From assembly GCA_035438985.1 (NCBI GenBank), contig DAORJK010000005.1, positions 1-64,000 on the forward strand: 64,000 nucleotides of DNA. The letters are read 5' to 3'. This DNA comes from UBA4408 sp002389785. Its GTDB lineage: Bacteria; Bacteroidota; Bacteroidia; UBA4408. The notes under the pieces were generated by a model. The model saw nothing but the letters and a program-made list of their open reading frames with translations. It was not told the origin of the DNA and ran no database searches. The first letter of the stretch is position 1; each line of letters starts with the position of its first letter. Positions 7,258 through 16,887 of this stretch are shown here, piece after piece. A program made the translations under genes and the position numbers.

Positions 7258-10239
7258 TTAAATAAGTACAAGTTTTACTAATTCTGTTTTTGAGTTTTCT
7301 TGAAGCTGCAAAAAATAAACACCTTTTTGCAAGTGGAAAATCGATAAATCGAGCAATAGGTATCTTTGTTCAACTTCGGTAGTACTTATTTTTTTAGATA
7401 CTATACTATTGCCCATCACATCTACTATTTTTACTTCACAATTTGTTGAAAACACAGGCCCAAATTCAAGCTTTACTTTATGGTTGCTGCTCGGATTAGG
7501 TATTACCCGTGATTTTGTGTGAATGAATTCAGTTGATTTCGTTTGTTGATTTACTGTTCGATTCGATTTAAAATTATAACAACACCTGTTTAATTGCCCA
7601 TCTATTAATTGATAATTTGACGAATGTGGTGAGGAATAACTTAAACCAATACCAGTTGCAGCATTATTGCTGTTGCAGTAAAAATCTGCAAATGCATTTG
7701 GCATAACAACAAAGGGTTCTTCTTTTGAATAAACACCGGGTACATTAAAGTTGAAATTCAAATACGAAGGATATTCATAATGCCTATTTCGTTCGTTTAC
7801 ATGTATATCAAACTCAGCTTGAAAACCGGAATGCCAATTCAAAGAGCAATTTTCAAGGTACAATTCTTCGTCACCTATTTCAAGACCTATAAGGGTTCTG
7901 TATCCATTTCCTTCATTCGTGCAGGAGAAATAATGTTTATCATTAATTTGACCTGTTGGAATGCTGATGGAACTGTTATATATGTAAGGATTCCGATATC
8001 CTAAATGTGCAGTATTAGCCGTAGGGGTGTGGCCCGGATTTCCAATAATAACCGAATATGGAGTAGCTGCCAATTTACTTTGAATAGGCAATGCTTCAAT
8101 ATCAGTACCAAGCAAGGGCTGAACACCTAATTGTCCATAATCGAGGGCTGATTGCAAGGGAACAAAATTAAATCGATATCCATCTGAATGTACCCATGAT
8201 TTATCAAAAAAACCACCATCTCCGGGTTCGTGATCAGTAATACTGCTAAATCCACCTGCTGCGGCGCAATAGGAAACTACATTTGAATGTTCTGAATGGT
8301 TTGATAACAGAGGAATGTATAAAGATGCAAAGTCAATACTAAACCACGACAATGCCGGTAAATTAAGGTAAAATCCCATGGAAACATTTAGGAAATCGCC
8401 TAACCCATTTGGGTTTGTTTTAAGATTTGCAACGCAGTTAAATAAAGGTAGGGTTTTTCCAAAGATTCGAAGCGATTTTTTATAATTTATGCCTACTAAT
8501 AAATCACCTGCTGATCGCATCGAAGCAGAGTAGGGGTTTTGTTGACCAATTCCGCTAAGCGAACCGTTACTCAAAGCTACTAGTTTGCACTTTTGTGGAT
8601 AATTTCCCATCGTCCTTAATTGTCCAAAAAATAAGTCTTTTTGTGGTGCCGAAGTATAGGTTACTCCGGCTCGATTGTCAACATGGTAAATTAACATTTG
8701 CTTGGCCGCCATTCCATCAAGTCCAACATTTTGAGCTTTGGCTTGTATACTCATTTGGATACCAAAGGGTAAGAATTTTAATACTCCATCTATTTGCCGA
8801 TACAGCGATTGTAGCGACAAAGGTAAATTGGCTCCTTGATTGGGTGTATCAAGTGTAATCAACAATCGGGTATTGTGTTCCTTATTGCGATTGCATAACC
8901 AAGTTGAGTTTAATGTAATTATTTCAGGATGTGTTTCAATGTAATTGGCATTTAATGCATTGCCATTCTCAACAAAAAATGGATTCAAATTAGAGTTTTT
9001 ATACTCATCCGATTCCATATAACTCAAAGCAAAGCGTGCAACTAATCCTCCCATACTTTCGCCCATTATTACGAATTGTTGTGCATTCTTACTTAGGTTG
9101 CACTTTAAATTTTCGATTAAATTCACTAAGTAAAGTGCATTATAGCGCATATCAATTCTACTGTTTTTCCAATCTACAACCAAAAAACTGTATCCCAAAT
9201 TTCGTAATTGTACTAACTCATTTTGCTGAATCATGGATGCATAAATATCGATGGCACTTCTCCCAAATTTTGAATTGGTAAGGTTCATGTCCATTGGATC
9301 ATAGCCAGATAAATAGATCACAACTTTTCCATTCATGGTGGAACTTGTATTGCAAGGCCCAAACATGGAAGCTGAAATTCCAGGTAAATCAAAGGTGAAA
9401 GATGGTGCAGGAGCCACCGTTGCAGAGTTTATTTTAATTTTAGATTGGGAATAGCATATTTGTTGGCCACTTTCATCTTCTATTTTTGTTTTAATGATTT
9501 TTATTCCTGCACTGGGGTAATTAGCCTGATAATCAAAATCAGTTGTTGGATCAATCGCAACATAGCCATTCCCATCTCCAAAATCGATTTTTAAATATGC
9601 GGTATGATCGTTCATAAAATGACTCGAATTGTATACATCTGTAAATATGAAGGATGGGCTGATTCGAAAGGTTGGATTCGAGTAATCGTACGATTCATCT
9701 AGGGGTGCAGCTGCAAAAATACTGTTTTCAAGATAAGGGTTTTCACGCTTTATTTTATCCTTTAAAACGGTATCTTTTAAATTAAACTCAAAGTACTTAT
9801 TGCTGCTCATTGCATCATCTTGTAACGAATAATAATCGTAGTTTAGAATGTGCATTGGAATAACCTGTTTCTCGGTTCGAAGAAATCGAGAATAAAGTGT
9901 ATCAGGGTATTGCATTAGGGTAGTATCAAAGGCGCTGTGATACAGTTCCTGATATAATTCAAACCAATTGTCTTTATCCAAGGTTGTGCTGCATTGAGTT
10001 TGCCAATAATAAGCAGGTGTTGACTTAGCCGACATTTCATACAAAAACAATTTTCCGGGGACCGGTGGATGAACCCCGGAGAATAAATGCCTTAATTGTT
10101 TGTTTAAGGCTATTGTCCCTGGGTCTTGTGCTTTGCTGAGCAACGGTTGTAAACTGAAAAACAGTATAAAAGCATAACTACTGTGTAAAATTTTATAAAC
10201 TTGCTTTTTAACAAAACCAAACTGTGCTTCTTTTTTCAT
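7258..10239 (-). CDS. Large secreted alpha/beta-hydrolase (lipase-like) with T9SS sorting domain
   Basis: This is a 993-residue protein when started at the ATG at 10239, which gives MKKEAQFGF followed by a hydrophobic signal segment ending LLSKAQD; an upstream in-frame ATG at 10284 is less likely. The central region holds a lipase-type nucleophile elbow, VIMGESMGGLVARF (GxSxG, Ser near residue 393), preceded by the strand VVIYLSGYDP. This is consistent with a serine hydrolase of the PGAP1/lipase type. The C-terminus is a T9SS type A sorting domain (RVIPNPSSNHKVKLE ... GVYFLQLQEN). It is probably a surface or secreted esterase or lipase, but the substrate and the roles of the remaining ~500 residues are unknown. 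Confidence 0.75.
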   Translation of the reverse strand: MKKEAQFGFVKKQVYKILHSSYAFILFFSLQPLLSKAQDPGTIALNKQLRHLFSGVHPPVPGKLFLYEMSAKSTPAYYWQTQCSTTLDKDNWFELYQELYHSAFDTTLMQYPDTLYSRFLRTEKQVIPMHILNYDYYSLQDDAMSSNKYFEFNLKDTVLKDKIKRENPYLENSIFAAAPLDESYDYSNPTFRISPSFIFTDVYNSSHFMNDHTAYLKIDFGDGNGYVAIDPTTDFDYQANYPSAGIKIIKTKIEDESGQQICYSQSKIKINSATVAPAPSFTFDLPGISASMFGPCNTSSTMNGKVVIYLSGYDPMDMNLTNSKFGRSAIDIYASMIQQNELVQLRNLGYSFLVVDWKNSRIDMRYNALYLVNLIENLKCNLSKNAQQFVIMGESMGGLVARFALSYMESDEYKNSNLNPFFVENGNALNANYIETHPEIITLNSTWLCNRNKEHNTRLLITLDTPNQGANLPLSLQSLYRQIDGVLKFLPFGIQMSIQAKAQNVGLDGMAAKQMLIYHVDNRAGVTYTSAPQKDLFFGQLRTMGNYPQKCKLVALSNGSLSGIGQQNPYSASMRSAGDLLVGINYKKSLRIFGKTLPLFNCVANLKTNPNGLGDFLNVSMGFYLNLPALSWFSIDFASLYIPLLSNHSEHSNVVSYCAAAGGFSSITDHEPGDGGFFDKSWVHSDGYRFNFVPLQSALDYGQLGVQPLLGTDIEALPIQSKLAATPYSVIIGNPGHTPTANTAHLGYRNPYIYNSSISIPTGQINDKHYFSCTNEGNGYRTLIGLEIGDEELYLENCSLNWHSGFQAEFDIHVNERNRHYEYPSYLNFNFNVPGVYSKEEPFVVMPNAFADFYCNSNNAATGIGLSYSSPHSSNYQLIDGQLNRCCYNFKSNRTVNQQTKSTEFIHTKSRVIPNPSSNHKVKLEFGPVFSTNCEVKIVDVMGNSIVSKKISTTEVEQRYLLLDLSIFHLQKGVYFLQLQENSKTELVKLVLI

Positions 10240-10414
10240 TGTTCTTGAAATTTTGAATTTGTATTGAAAAATTTGATGCAGCAAAATTGTTTAAGTGCTG
10301 TACACCGCGCAATACTTCAATTAGATGATTTTTTGTAATTCTATTTTAATAGATGAATGATAAAATAGGTAGCTGGCTACAATGCGCATTGGATAAATTA
10401 ATATTGCTTAAAAA

Positions 10415-10445
10415 TTTGTTCAATTGAACATAATCCTTAAATTTG
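10415..10445 (+). promoter_or_regulatory. Bacteroidota-type promoter of rpmE2
   Basis: TTTG at 10415-10418 and TAAATTTG at 10438-10445 match the Bacteroidota -33 (TTTG) and -7 (TAnnTTTG) elements with a 19-bp spacer. The box lies 28 bp before the rpmE2 ATG. Confidence 0.6.
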
Positions 10446-10473
10446 CGCCTCCAAAAAATTAAAGAAGAATAAA

Positions 10474-10737
10474 ATGAAAAGCAATTTACATCCTGAAAAC
10501 TACCGTTTAGTAGCTTTTAAAGATATGTCAAACGAGTATACTTTTATCACTAAATCAACCGCTGAAACTAAGGATACTATTACTATCGACGGAGTTGAAT
10601 ACCCTCTTGTTAAGTTAGAGATTTCTCATACTTCGCATCCGTATTACACCGGAAAAATTAAATTGGTGGATACTGCAGGTCGTGTGGATAAATTCCGAAA
10701 TCGTTACAGCAAAAAAGAAACTGCTGAATCAAAATAG
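10474..10737 (+). CDS. rpmE2: 50S ribosomal protein L31 type B
   Basis: This 87-residue protein starts MKSNLHPENYRLVAFKDMSN, the hallmark of the type B L31 family, and contains SHPYYTGKIKLVDTAGRVDKF. The zinc-binding CxxC motif of type A L31 is absent, as expected for the zinc-independent form. It is a component of the large ribosomal subunit at the central-protuberance bridge. It has its own promoter and a strong downstream terminator, so it is probably monocistronic. Confidence 0.95.
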   Translation: MKSNLHPENYRLVAFKDMSNEYTFITKSTAETKDTITIDGVEYPLVKLEISHTSHPYYTGKIKLVDTAGRVDKFRNRYSKKETAESK

Positions 10738-10752
10738 TTATAACCATTTACT

Positions 10753-10791
10753 AAAAAAACCTTCCGCCCTTGGGTTGGGAGGTTTTTTTTT
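10753..10791 (+). terminator. Rho-independent terminator after rpmE2
   Basis: A run of A followed by CCTTCC pairs with GGGAGG followed by nine T residues, and an inner CCC/GGG pairing closes the loop. It begins 15 bp after the rpmE2 stop. Its T tract abuts the promoter of the next gene. Confidence 0.85.
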
Positions 10792-10803
10792 GCATTAACT
10801 TTG
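10775..10803 (+). promoter_or_regulatory. Probable promoter of the GlmU-like gene
   Basis: TAACTTTG at 10796-10803 matches the TAnnTTTG -7 element, with TTG at 10775-10777 as a weak -33 element (18-bp spacer). It overlaps the 3' arm of the rpmE2 terminator. It would give a leader of roughly 20 nt. Confidence 0.45.
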
Positions 10804-10828
10804 AACCTTAAACCTAAGCCATTTAATC

Positions 10829-12007
10829 ATGAACTTTATATTTTTTGACGATAAAACTAACGAGCAATTATTGCCACTTACCTTTACACGACCTGTTGCA
10901 GATATTCGTGTTGGAATACTTACTATTCGCGAAAAGTGGGAAAAAGCGCTAGGAGTTCAAACCTCTTTTGTTAGCAAGGAATACCTTTCACTGAATTTTC
11001 CCTTGCGCATGAGCGAATCAGAAGATAACGTTTTTATAAATGGATCGCTCTGTCCAAATGCTGAACTTATTAGTAAAATAGCAGAGTTAAAGGAAGGCGA
11101 GGCGCTTGTTAACAATGAAACATTACTAGCGATTAACAATGGTGCTTCGAAATTTGTGTTTTCAAAATTTAGTATAAAAAAGCACAAAAACGTAGTTCCT
11201 TTTGATGGTGCTTTTTTTAAAATTAACCATGTATGGGAAATATTTACTAAAAATGCAGAGGCTATTTTACAAGATTTTATTGTACTCACTGCAGGACGTA
11301 AAACAAAATCGATTAGTCGTAGCAATAAATTTTTGAATCCAGATTGGATATTTATTGAAGAAGGCGCAACCGTGGAATGTTCGGTATTAAACGCTAGCGA
11401 AGGTCCAATATACATTGCTGCCGATGCAGAAGTTATGGAAGGTTCATTGATCAGAGGTCCATTTGCTTTGTGCGAGCATTCAACTTTAAAAATGGGAGCA
11501 AAAGTTTACGGAGCTACCACTATTGGCCCAAATTGCAAAGTTGGTGGTGAAATCAGCAATTCAGTTATTTTAGGCTACAGCAATAAAGCACATGATGGAT
11601 TCTTAGGGAATTCTGTGATTGGCGAATGGTGTAACCTGGGAGCCGATACCAATAATTCAAACCTAAAGAACAATTATTCTAAAGTACAATTGTATAATTA
11701 TCCGGCAAAAAAATACGTTGATACCGGTTTGCAGTTTTGTGGCTTAATTATGGGCGATCACAGTAAATGCGGCATTAATACGATGTTTAATACAGGGACC
11801 GTAGTGGGTGTTTCAGCCAATGTATTTGGAGCTGGTTTCCCTGATAAATTTATCCCTTCATTCACTTGGGGTGGTGTAAACGATACCGATATTTTTGATC
11901 TAGATAAAGCCATTGAATTAGCCGAACGTGTGTATCAACGAAGAGGACTAACCTTTGATGAACCCGAAAAAAAAATCATGAATTACCTCTTTAAACTGAA
12001 GAAGTAG
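10829..12007 (+). CDS. GlmU-like putative sugar nucleotidyltransferase / left-handed beta-helix protein
   Basis: This 392-residue protein belongs to the Bacteroidota GlmU-family group. The N-terminal domain (MNFIFFDDKTNEQLLPLTFTRP) resembles a degenerate nucleotidyltransferase lacking the canonical LAAGxGTRM loop. From about residue 170 a hexapeptide-repeat left-handed beta-helix follows (PIYIAADAEVMEGSLIRGPF ... TTIGPNCKVGGEIS), ending in an acyltransferase-like C-terminus. Relatives are annotated as putative sugar nucleotidyl transferases, possibly acting in UDP-GlcNAc or cell-wall sugar metabolism. The atypical N-terminus means catalysis cannot be assumed. Confidence 0.75.
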   Translation: MNFIFFDDKTNEQLLPLTFTRPVADIRVGILTIREKWEKALGVQTSFVSKEYLSLNFPLRMSESEDNVFINGSLCPNAELISKIAELKEGEALVNNETLLAINNGASKFVFSKFSIKKHKNVVPFDGAFFKINHVWEIFTKNAEAILQDFIVLTAGRKTKSISRSNKFLNPDWIFIEEGATVECSVLNASEGPIYIAADAEVMEGSLIRGPFALCEHSTLKMGAKVYGATTIGPNCKVGGEISNSVILGYSNKAHDGFLGNSVIGEWCNLGADTNNSNLKNNYSKVQLYNYPAKKYVDTGLQFCGLIMGDHSKCGINTMFNTGTVVGVSANVFGAGFPDKFIPSFTWGGVNDTDIFDLDKAIELAERVYQRRGLTFDEPEKKIMNYLFKLKK

Positions 12008-12040
12008 ATCCTAACATATTTTCTTTTTTCGCTTAAAAAA

Positions 12041-12553
12041 CTACATCAACGCTAAGGCTGAAGGAAAATTCATGGCGCGTCGCCATGCCGCTAACTGTCC
12101 TAGGTGCATGGATTCGTGATTGATACACATAAATACTATCAAGTCATATACACTAGGGAAATAATTTGAAAAACGCCATTTAAAAGGTGCTTGCAGTTGT
12201 TCCTCATTAAGTTCACTTATTTTTTGCTTTACTCTATTGTGCTGACTTTCCAAAGCAGTTAACAATTCGAGTTTTGTAGGATATAATTCCACATCTAAAT
12301 CAGGCATACGTGGATCGCCGGGACCTTTGCGCACAAAAAGTGAAACCCAGGATGGAGGCAAGTTCATTTCCAATCCTAAATCCTCAGCTAAAAGTGCACT
12401 ACCACTTATTAAATGCCCAATAGTAAATGCAGGGTGATTTTCTAAACCTGTAGCCGGTATATGCGTCATTAACGATTCGGGAATATCCTCCACCAAAGCT
12501 TTCGCATATGCCAAATTAAAGTCAAACTGTTTTACTATTGACTGTATTTTCAT
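12041..12553 (-). CDS. DinB-family protein
   Basis: This 170-residue protein fits the DinB/YfiT four-helix bundle fold, a family of putative metal-dependent enzymes often linked to thiol transfer or stress. Visible candidate metal ligands are the His in TIGHLISGS (about residue 47) and the pair in INHESMHLGQLAAWRRAM near the C-terminus, an arrangement typical of DinB-like proteins. It is convergent with the GlmU-like gene with a 33-bp gap. The substrate is unknown. Confidence 0.75.
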   Translation of the reverse strand: MKIQSIVKQFDFNLAYAKALVEDIPESLMTHIPATGLENHPAFTIGHLISGSALLAEDLGLEMNLPPSWVSLFVRKGPGDPRMPDLDVELYPTKLELLTALESQHNRVKQKISELNEEQLQAPFKWRFSNYFPSVYDLIVFMCINHESMHLGQLAAWRRAMNFPSALALM

Positions 12554-12853
12554 GTTATTTTACCTTGCTAAATTGTTGTTTAATCGTAAATATTCAACTG
12601 CGTTTTTAAGATAGTTTAACTTTGAATACATCACATTAGAATTAAAAATAATACACTCTGAATTCTAGTTAATGTTCACTTAGTTTACTACTACTTTTCA
12701 ATTTCAATCAATCAATTAAATCTCAAAATAAATAAAATAATAGAACTTATTTCAATGGTTAATTAAAGCCATTTAAGTGAAGTAAAAACTTATTTAACGG
12801 TAAATCTTTAGTAGTAATTCATATTAAATTTGACTTAATAATTTACATAGAAA
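12554..12853 (+). promoter_or_regulatory. AT-rich intergenic region with a promoter for the Ig/Fn3 gene
   Basis: This 300-bp, very AT-rich spacer between divergent genes holds no open frame of note. TAAATTTG at 12825-12832 matches the -7 consensus 22 bp before the ATG at 12854. No clear TTTG lies at the -33 position. Nothing else is recognised. Confidence 0.45.
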
Positions 12854-15151
12854 ATGAAAACAACAATTCGCCTTATCAATGTAAACAAGACCATATCTGT
12901 TTTTCTTTTACTTTGTGCTTTTCATTTCAATGGAATAGCGCAGTATTCAATTGTTATTAATGGCCCTGCCGATATTTGTGGTAGCAATAATACCAGTTTA
13001 TCCATTAGTCCGGCTCCAATAGGACTAACAGTGAACTGGTATAAAAACAACTTTTTACCTCCAAGTCAACCTTTCTTTACGGGTTCAGTTTTACAAAGTC
13101 CGGAATCAGGAATTTGGACTGCTGAAATTATCACTAGTACTACACCAATATTACAAACAGTCATTACACAGAGTGTAACTATTCGAACAAATTTAATTTA
13201 TATCGAATCACAGTTTGGCACAGGCTCATGCACTTCATTAACATTAGATGAAAATGCTTCGAATTTGGTCCAAATGAATTTGTATGATTTTTATCAATGG
13301 AAAAAAAATGGAGTAAGTATTCCTGGCGCTAATTCCTATACGTATAGTGCAAGTACAACCGGTGTTTATACCTGTGTAGCTTCTTTAAGTTGTGGAACTG
13401 GAACATCTAACCCATTATCAATAACCATTGAAAATCCTCCAACACAAAAAACAATAACAGCTAGCGGAGCCTTAACATTTTGTCAAGGCGGAAGTGTTAC
13501 ATTTACAATTCCTGCAACTGCTGGCTTAACCTATCAATGGCAAAAAAACAGTGTCGATATTCCTGGAGCTACTTCAACCAGCTATGTGGCCACTCAATCT
13601 GGAACTTATAGATGTAAAGAAATTTCGGTTTACTGTGGTTTTATTCATTCCACCACAAAAACTGTTACTGTAAATCAATTACCAACACCTGCCTTTATTT
13701 CTGCGTCCGGGCCCACTACATTTTGTCAAGGAGGTTCAGTAGTATTGTCCGGAAATACTACAGGAGGCGCCTGGAATACCGGAGGTACGGCTTCAACGAA
13801 AACCATAACCAGCAGCGGTGATTATTATGTAACCACTAGCAATTCATGCGGTAGTGTAACATCTAATCATATAGTCGTTACAGTAAATCCTTTACCAACC
13901 CCTGCCGTAATTTCGGCACTTGGCCCGACTACCATTTGTTCGGGTTCAAGCGTTGTACTATCAGGTAATACCTTTGGTGGTGTATGGAGTGTTGGTGGAA
14001 GTACAGCACAAACTTTAACAGCTACAACCAGTGGCGACTATTATGTAACCACAACAAATACTTGTGGAAGTGCGAATTCCAATCATATTATCGTTACTGT
14101 TAACCCAACACCGGTGCCAGCTGTTATTTCGGCAAGCGGACCAACCACCTTTTGTTTGGGAGGTAGTGTCACTTTGAGTGGAAATACGAATGGGGGTACT
14201 TGGGCCTTCAATGGTACTACCAATTCTTCTATAGTGGTAAATTTAACAGGCGACTATTATGTTACTAATACTTCTTTGTGTGGGATTGTAACTTCCAATC
14301 ATATTCAAGTAACTGTAAATCCTCAGCCAATAGTTTCCATTTTAGGGCTACCATCAAACAATACATTTAATTGTATGGATGCTCCTGTAAATTTAACCGG
14401 TGTTCCGGCAGGTGGTACATTTAGCGGACTAGGAATGATAGGAAACACATTTAATCCAAATGTGGTAGGAACAAACGGAGGAAGTTTAATAACCTATTCG
14501 TATAGTTCAGCTCCCAATTGTGCTGGACAAGAGATGTTGCCGATTATTGTCAATACTACTGATAATTGTGCCATACCTCAAAATGTAACGGTTTCACAAA
14601 TAGCTAAAAAAACTGCGGTAATTTCATGGAACTCATCTGCGGCACCTTCCTTTAAAGTTCGTTATCGAAAAACCGGAACTACCACCTATTTGTATAAAAA
14701 TATAAATTGGACTCCCTGCACCCCAACCTCCGTTCAACTCACCGGATTAACTAGCAATACCAATTATACAGTTGATGTTAAATCAGTTTGCGCTTCTGGC
14801 ACAAATACTTATAGTAGTCCGGTTACATTTAAAACCCTAATCACCAATCCTGTGATTCCTACAACTGAATCAAGAACGATTGAAGATGAAAGTTATGAAG
14901 AATTGGAAGAGAATTCAACCACCATTTTTCCCAATCCTTTTGAAAATAGTTTAGAAATAATTTCAAACGAATTAGAAGCAAATGCTACTGTTTCAATTAG
15001 AGATTATTCCGGTAGAGTAGTTTATGCTACAACATTGCATGAAAGCATGGAAGCACTAAAAATAAACAGCTCAGATTGGAAGCAAGGTATATATTTTGTT
15101 GAATTAGCGAATCCTAGGAATCGCAACCATTTTAAAATAATAAAATACTAA
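12854..15151 (+). CDS. Secreted Ig-like/Fn3 repeat protein with T9SS sorting domain
   Basis: This 765-residue protein has an N-terminal signal peptide (VFLLLCAFHFNGIAQ). Ig-like modules come first (FYQWKKNGVSIPGAN, TYQWQKNSVDIPGAT). Three tandem ~71-residue repeats follow, each with SASGPTTFC or a variant, a VVLSGNT stretch, GDYYVT and SNHIxVTVNP. An Fn3 domain comes next (IPQNVTVSQIAKKTAVISW). The C-terminus is a type A sorting domain (TTIFPNPFENSLEI ... GIYFVELANP). It is a predicted surface or secreted structural protein or adhesin and has no catalytic motif. Confidence 0.85.
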   Translation: MKTTIRLINVNKTISVFLLLCAFHFNGIAQYSIVINGPADICGSNNTSLSISPAPIGLTVNWYKNNFLPPSQPFFTGSVLQSPESGIWTAEIITSTTPILQTVITQSVTIRTNLIYIESQFGTGSCTSLTLDENASNLVQMNLYDFYQWKKNGVSIPGANSYTYSASTTGVYTCVASLSCGTGTSNPLSITIENPPTQKTITASGALTFCQGGSVTFTIPATAGLTYQWQKNSVDIPGATSTSYVATQSGTYRCKEISVYCGFIHSTTKTVTVNQLPTPAFISASGPTTFCQGGSVVLSGNTTGGAWNTGGTASTKTITSSGDYYVTTSNSCGSVTSNHIVVTVNPLPTPAVISALGPTTICSGSSVVLSGNTFGGVWSVGGSTAQTLTATTSGDYYVTTTNTCGSANSNHIIVTVNPTPVPAVISASGPTTFCLGGSVTLSGNTNGGTWAFNGTTNSSIVVNLTGDYYVTNTSLCGIVTSNHIQVTVNPQPIVSILGLPSNNTFNCMDAPVNLTGVPAGGTFSGLGMIGNTFNPNVVGTNGGSLITYSYSSAPNCAGQEMLPIIVNTTDNCAIPQNVTVSQIAKKTAVISWNSSAAPSFKVRYRKTGTTTYLYKNINWTPCTPTSVQLTGLTSNTNYTVDVKSVCASGTNTYSSPVTFKTLITNPVIPTTESRTIEDESYEELEENSTTIFPNPFENSLEIISNELEANATVSIRDYSGRVVYATTLHESMEALKINSSDWKQGIYFVELANPRNRNHFKIIKY
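13688..14330 (+). repeat. Three tandem ~213-bp coding repeats
   Basis: Units begin at about 13688, 13901 and 14117 (spacings of 213 and 216 bp, or 71 and 72 codons). Each encodes a PAxISAxGPTT start, a Cys, VxLSGNTxGGxW, GDYYVT and SNHIxVTVNP. They have diverged at DNA level and look like beta-sandwich modules that duplicated in place. Confidence 0.8.
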
Positions 15152-15632
15152 ACGATCTTCTTAAGTTAGAGCAGATGGATTATTCAACAATGGATTTTAG
15201 ATAAACACAAGTAGTTCATTGAAATAAAATTTAATCTTGTGAATGCAAGGTTAATAAAATTACATCTGGTAGCGTTGGCAATACTTTCATTAAAAAGTTA
15301 TGTTCAATCAACTGCACTTTTTAAGTTGGTGCTTCATACTAAATACGATTGCCAAAAGAGTTCCGCAAAAACAACTTAATTGATGTATTTAACTTAACCC
15401 CAGGTTTTTTATTTTTAGAATTCAATCAGCAAATACCATACTAGTAATGATTATGCTTACTTATAGATTATTTTATTCAAATTGTGATTTTGTTTAATTT
15501 TAAGTAATCGTTCTTGATTCAAAAGGTTTTATTCGTAATCAGTTTCTTCATAGACAAATAATTGTTTTTAGCTATTCAAAATCAAATTCGCTATTCTTAA
15601 TTCATTAACTACTTTTGCACAAAACTATCAGC
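15152..15632 (+). promoter_or_regulatory. Long AT-rich intergenic region ending in a promoter-like box
   Basis: Nearly 480 bp without a supported gene. No tRNA or conserved RNA was recognised. TACTTTTG at 15610-15617 matches the -7 consensus and would place the transcription start near 15624. That argues against a TTG start at 15615 for the next gene and favours GTG 15633 or ATG 15651. No good -33 element is seen. Confidence 0.4.
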
Positions 15633-16823
15633 GTGCAAAAACCTATAAAAATGCTTGCCAAAACCTTAGCGGGATTGGAAGATGTTTTAGTTGAAGAACT
15701 GAAGTCTATTGGTGCCAATGAGATTGTAAAAGCTAATCGCGCAGTTGCCTTTGAAGGGGATTTAAAAACCTTGTATCAAAGCAATTATTTATGCCGCACC
15801 GCACTGCGAATATTGATTCCTATTTTTTCCTTTAAAGTGCGTAATCAAGAAGAGCTTTACAGTGAAATACAACGTATCGATTGGAGCAATTACATGAAAC
15901 ATACCGATACACTTGCTATTGATAGTGTGTCGAATGCAAACGATGCTTTTACCAATACCATGTTTGTGAGCATGAAAGTAAAGGATGCTATAGCCGATCA
16001 GTTTAGAAATAAGTTTGGTGCACGACCATCGGTTGACACCGAGAATCCTACCTTACGCATAAACATTCACATTTTTAAACACGATTGCACGGTTAGTTTA
16101 GATAGTTCAGGCAGTTCTTTGCACAAACGTGGATACCGCATCGATAGTAACAAAGCTCCCTTAAACGAAGTGTTGGGTGCAGGACTTATTTTGCTGAGCG
16201 GATGGGATAAGGAAAGTAATTTTATTGACCCCATGTGCGGCTCAGGTACTTTGCTCACTGAAGCATGCATGATTGCTAAAAATATTCCTCCCGGATTTTT
16301 TCGCAAAGAGTTTAGTTTTCAAAAATGGCAAGGTACCTATGGTTTTGATAAAACGCTTTGGGATAACATTGTTGCTACAGCTAAACAAAATATTCAACCG
16401 TTAAAAGCGAAAATATTTGGTTCCGATAGTGCTAAAGCCAGTGTATTTATTACCAAAGACAACCTTAAATCGGCCGGAGTTAGAGAAGATATAACAGTTC
16501 AAAATCAATTGTTTCAAGATACTACAGCACCCGAAGGAGGCGGAGTTGTTTTGATGAATCCTCCCTATGGCGAACGCATGGATAAAGACGATGTAACCGT
16601 ACTTTATAAAAGTATTGGCGACACACTAAAAGCAAAATACCAGGGTTACGATGCATGGATAATTTCGAGTAATCGTGAAGCAGTTAATTCTATTGGCTTA
16701 AAAGCCTCTCGTCGCATTGCTATTTTTAATGGTCCGCTTGAATGCAGATTTTTAAAATATGAAATGTATAGAGGCACAAAAAAAATAAGACCCGATAAAG
16801 AAAATACAGACCTTACCTCTTAA
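15633..16823 (+). CDS. THUMP-domain class I SAM-dependent RNA methyltransferase (RlmL-like)
   Basis: This protein of about 396 residues has an N-terminal ferredoxin-like/THUMP region (MLAKTLAGLEDVLVEELKSI ... FTNTMFVSMKVKDAIADQF) and a C-terminal Rossmann methyltransferase. The SAM-binding motif is FIDPMCGSGTLLTEA and the catalytic NPPY motif is VLMNPPYGERM. This is the architecture of the large-subunit rRNA guanine-N2 methyltransferase family (RlmL N-terminal half/YcbY-like). The GTG at 15633 is chosen because homologues begin about six residues before the M[LV]AKT motif; ATG 15651 is an alternative. The 23S rRNA target is inferred. Confidence 0.85.
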   Translation: MQKPIKMLAKTLAGLEDVLVEELKSIGANEIVKANRAVAFEGDLKTLYQSNYLCRTALRILIPIFSFKVRNQEELYSEIQRIDWSNYMKHTDTLAIDSVSNANDAFTNTMFVSMKVKDAIADQFRNKFGARPSVDTENPTLRINIHIFKHDCTVSLDSSGSSLHKRGYRIDSNKAPLNEVLGAGLILLSGWDKESNFIDPMCGSGTLLTEACMIAKNIPPGFFRKEFSFQKWQGTYGFDKTLWDNIVATAKQNIQPLKAKIFGSDSAKASVFITKDNLKSAGVREDITVQNQLFQDTTAPEGGGVVLMNPPYGERMDKDDVTVLYKSIGDTLKAKYQGYDAWIISSNREAVNSIGLKASRRIAIFNGPLECRFLKYEMYRGTKKIRPDKENTDLTS

Positions 16824-16887
16824 ATTCAATGTCTTTACGTTTCAATCAAAAATTAAAATCATCTTTGTTTACACTTAATAAGTAGGT

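Noticed and set aside
12071..12087. Hairpin CATGGCGC/GCGCCATG-like sequence
   Set aside because: It lies inside the DinB-like coding region and has no flanking T tract, so it is likely coincidental.
13688..14330. Regularly spaced repeats that could be mistaken for a CRISPR array
   Set aside because: They are in-frame protein repeats of about 71 codons and not short identical repeats with spacers.
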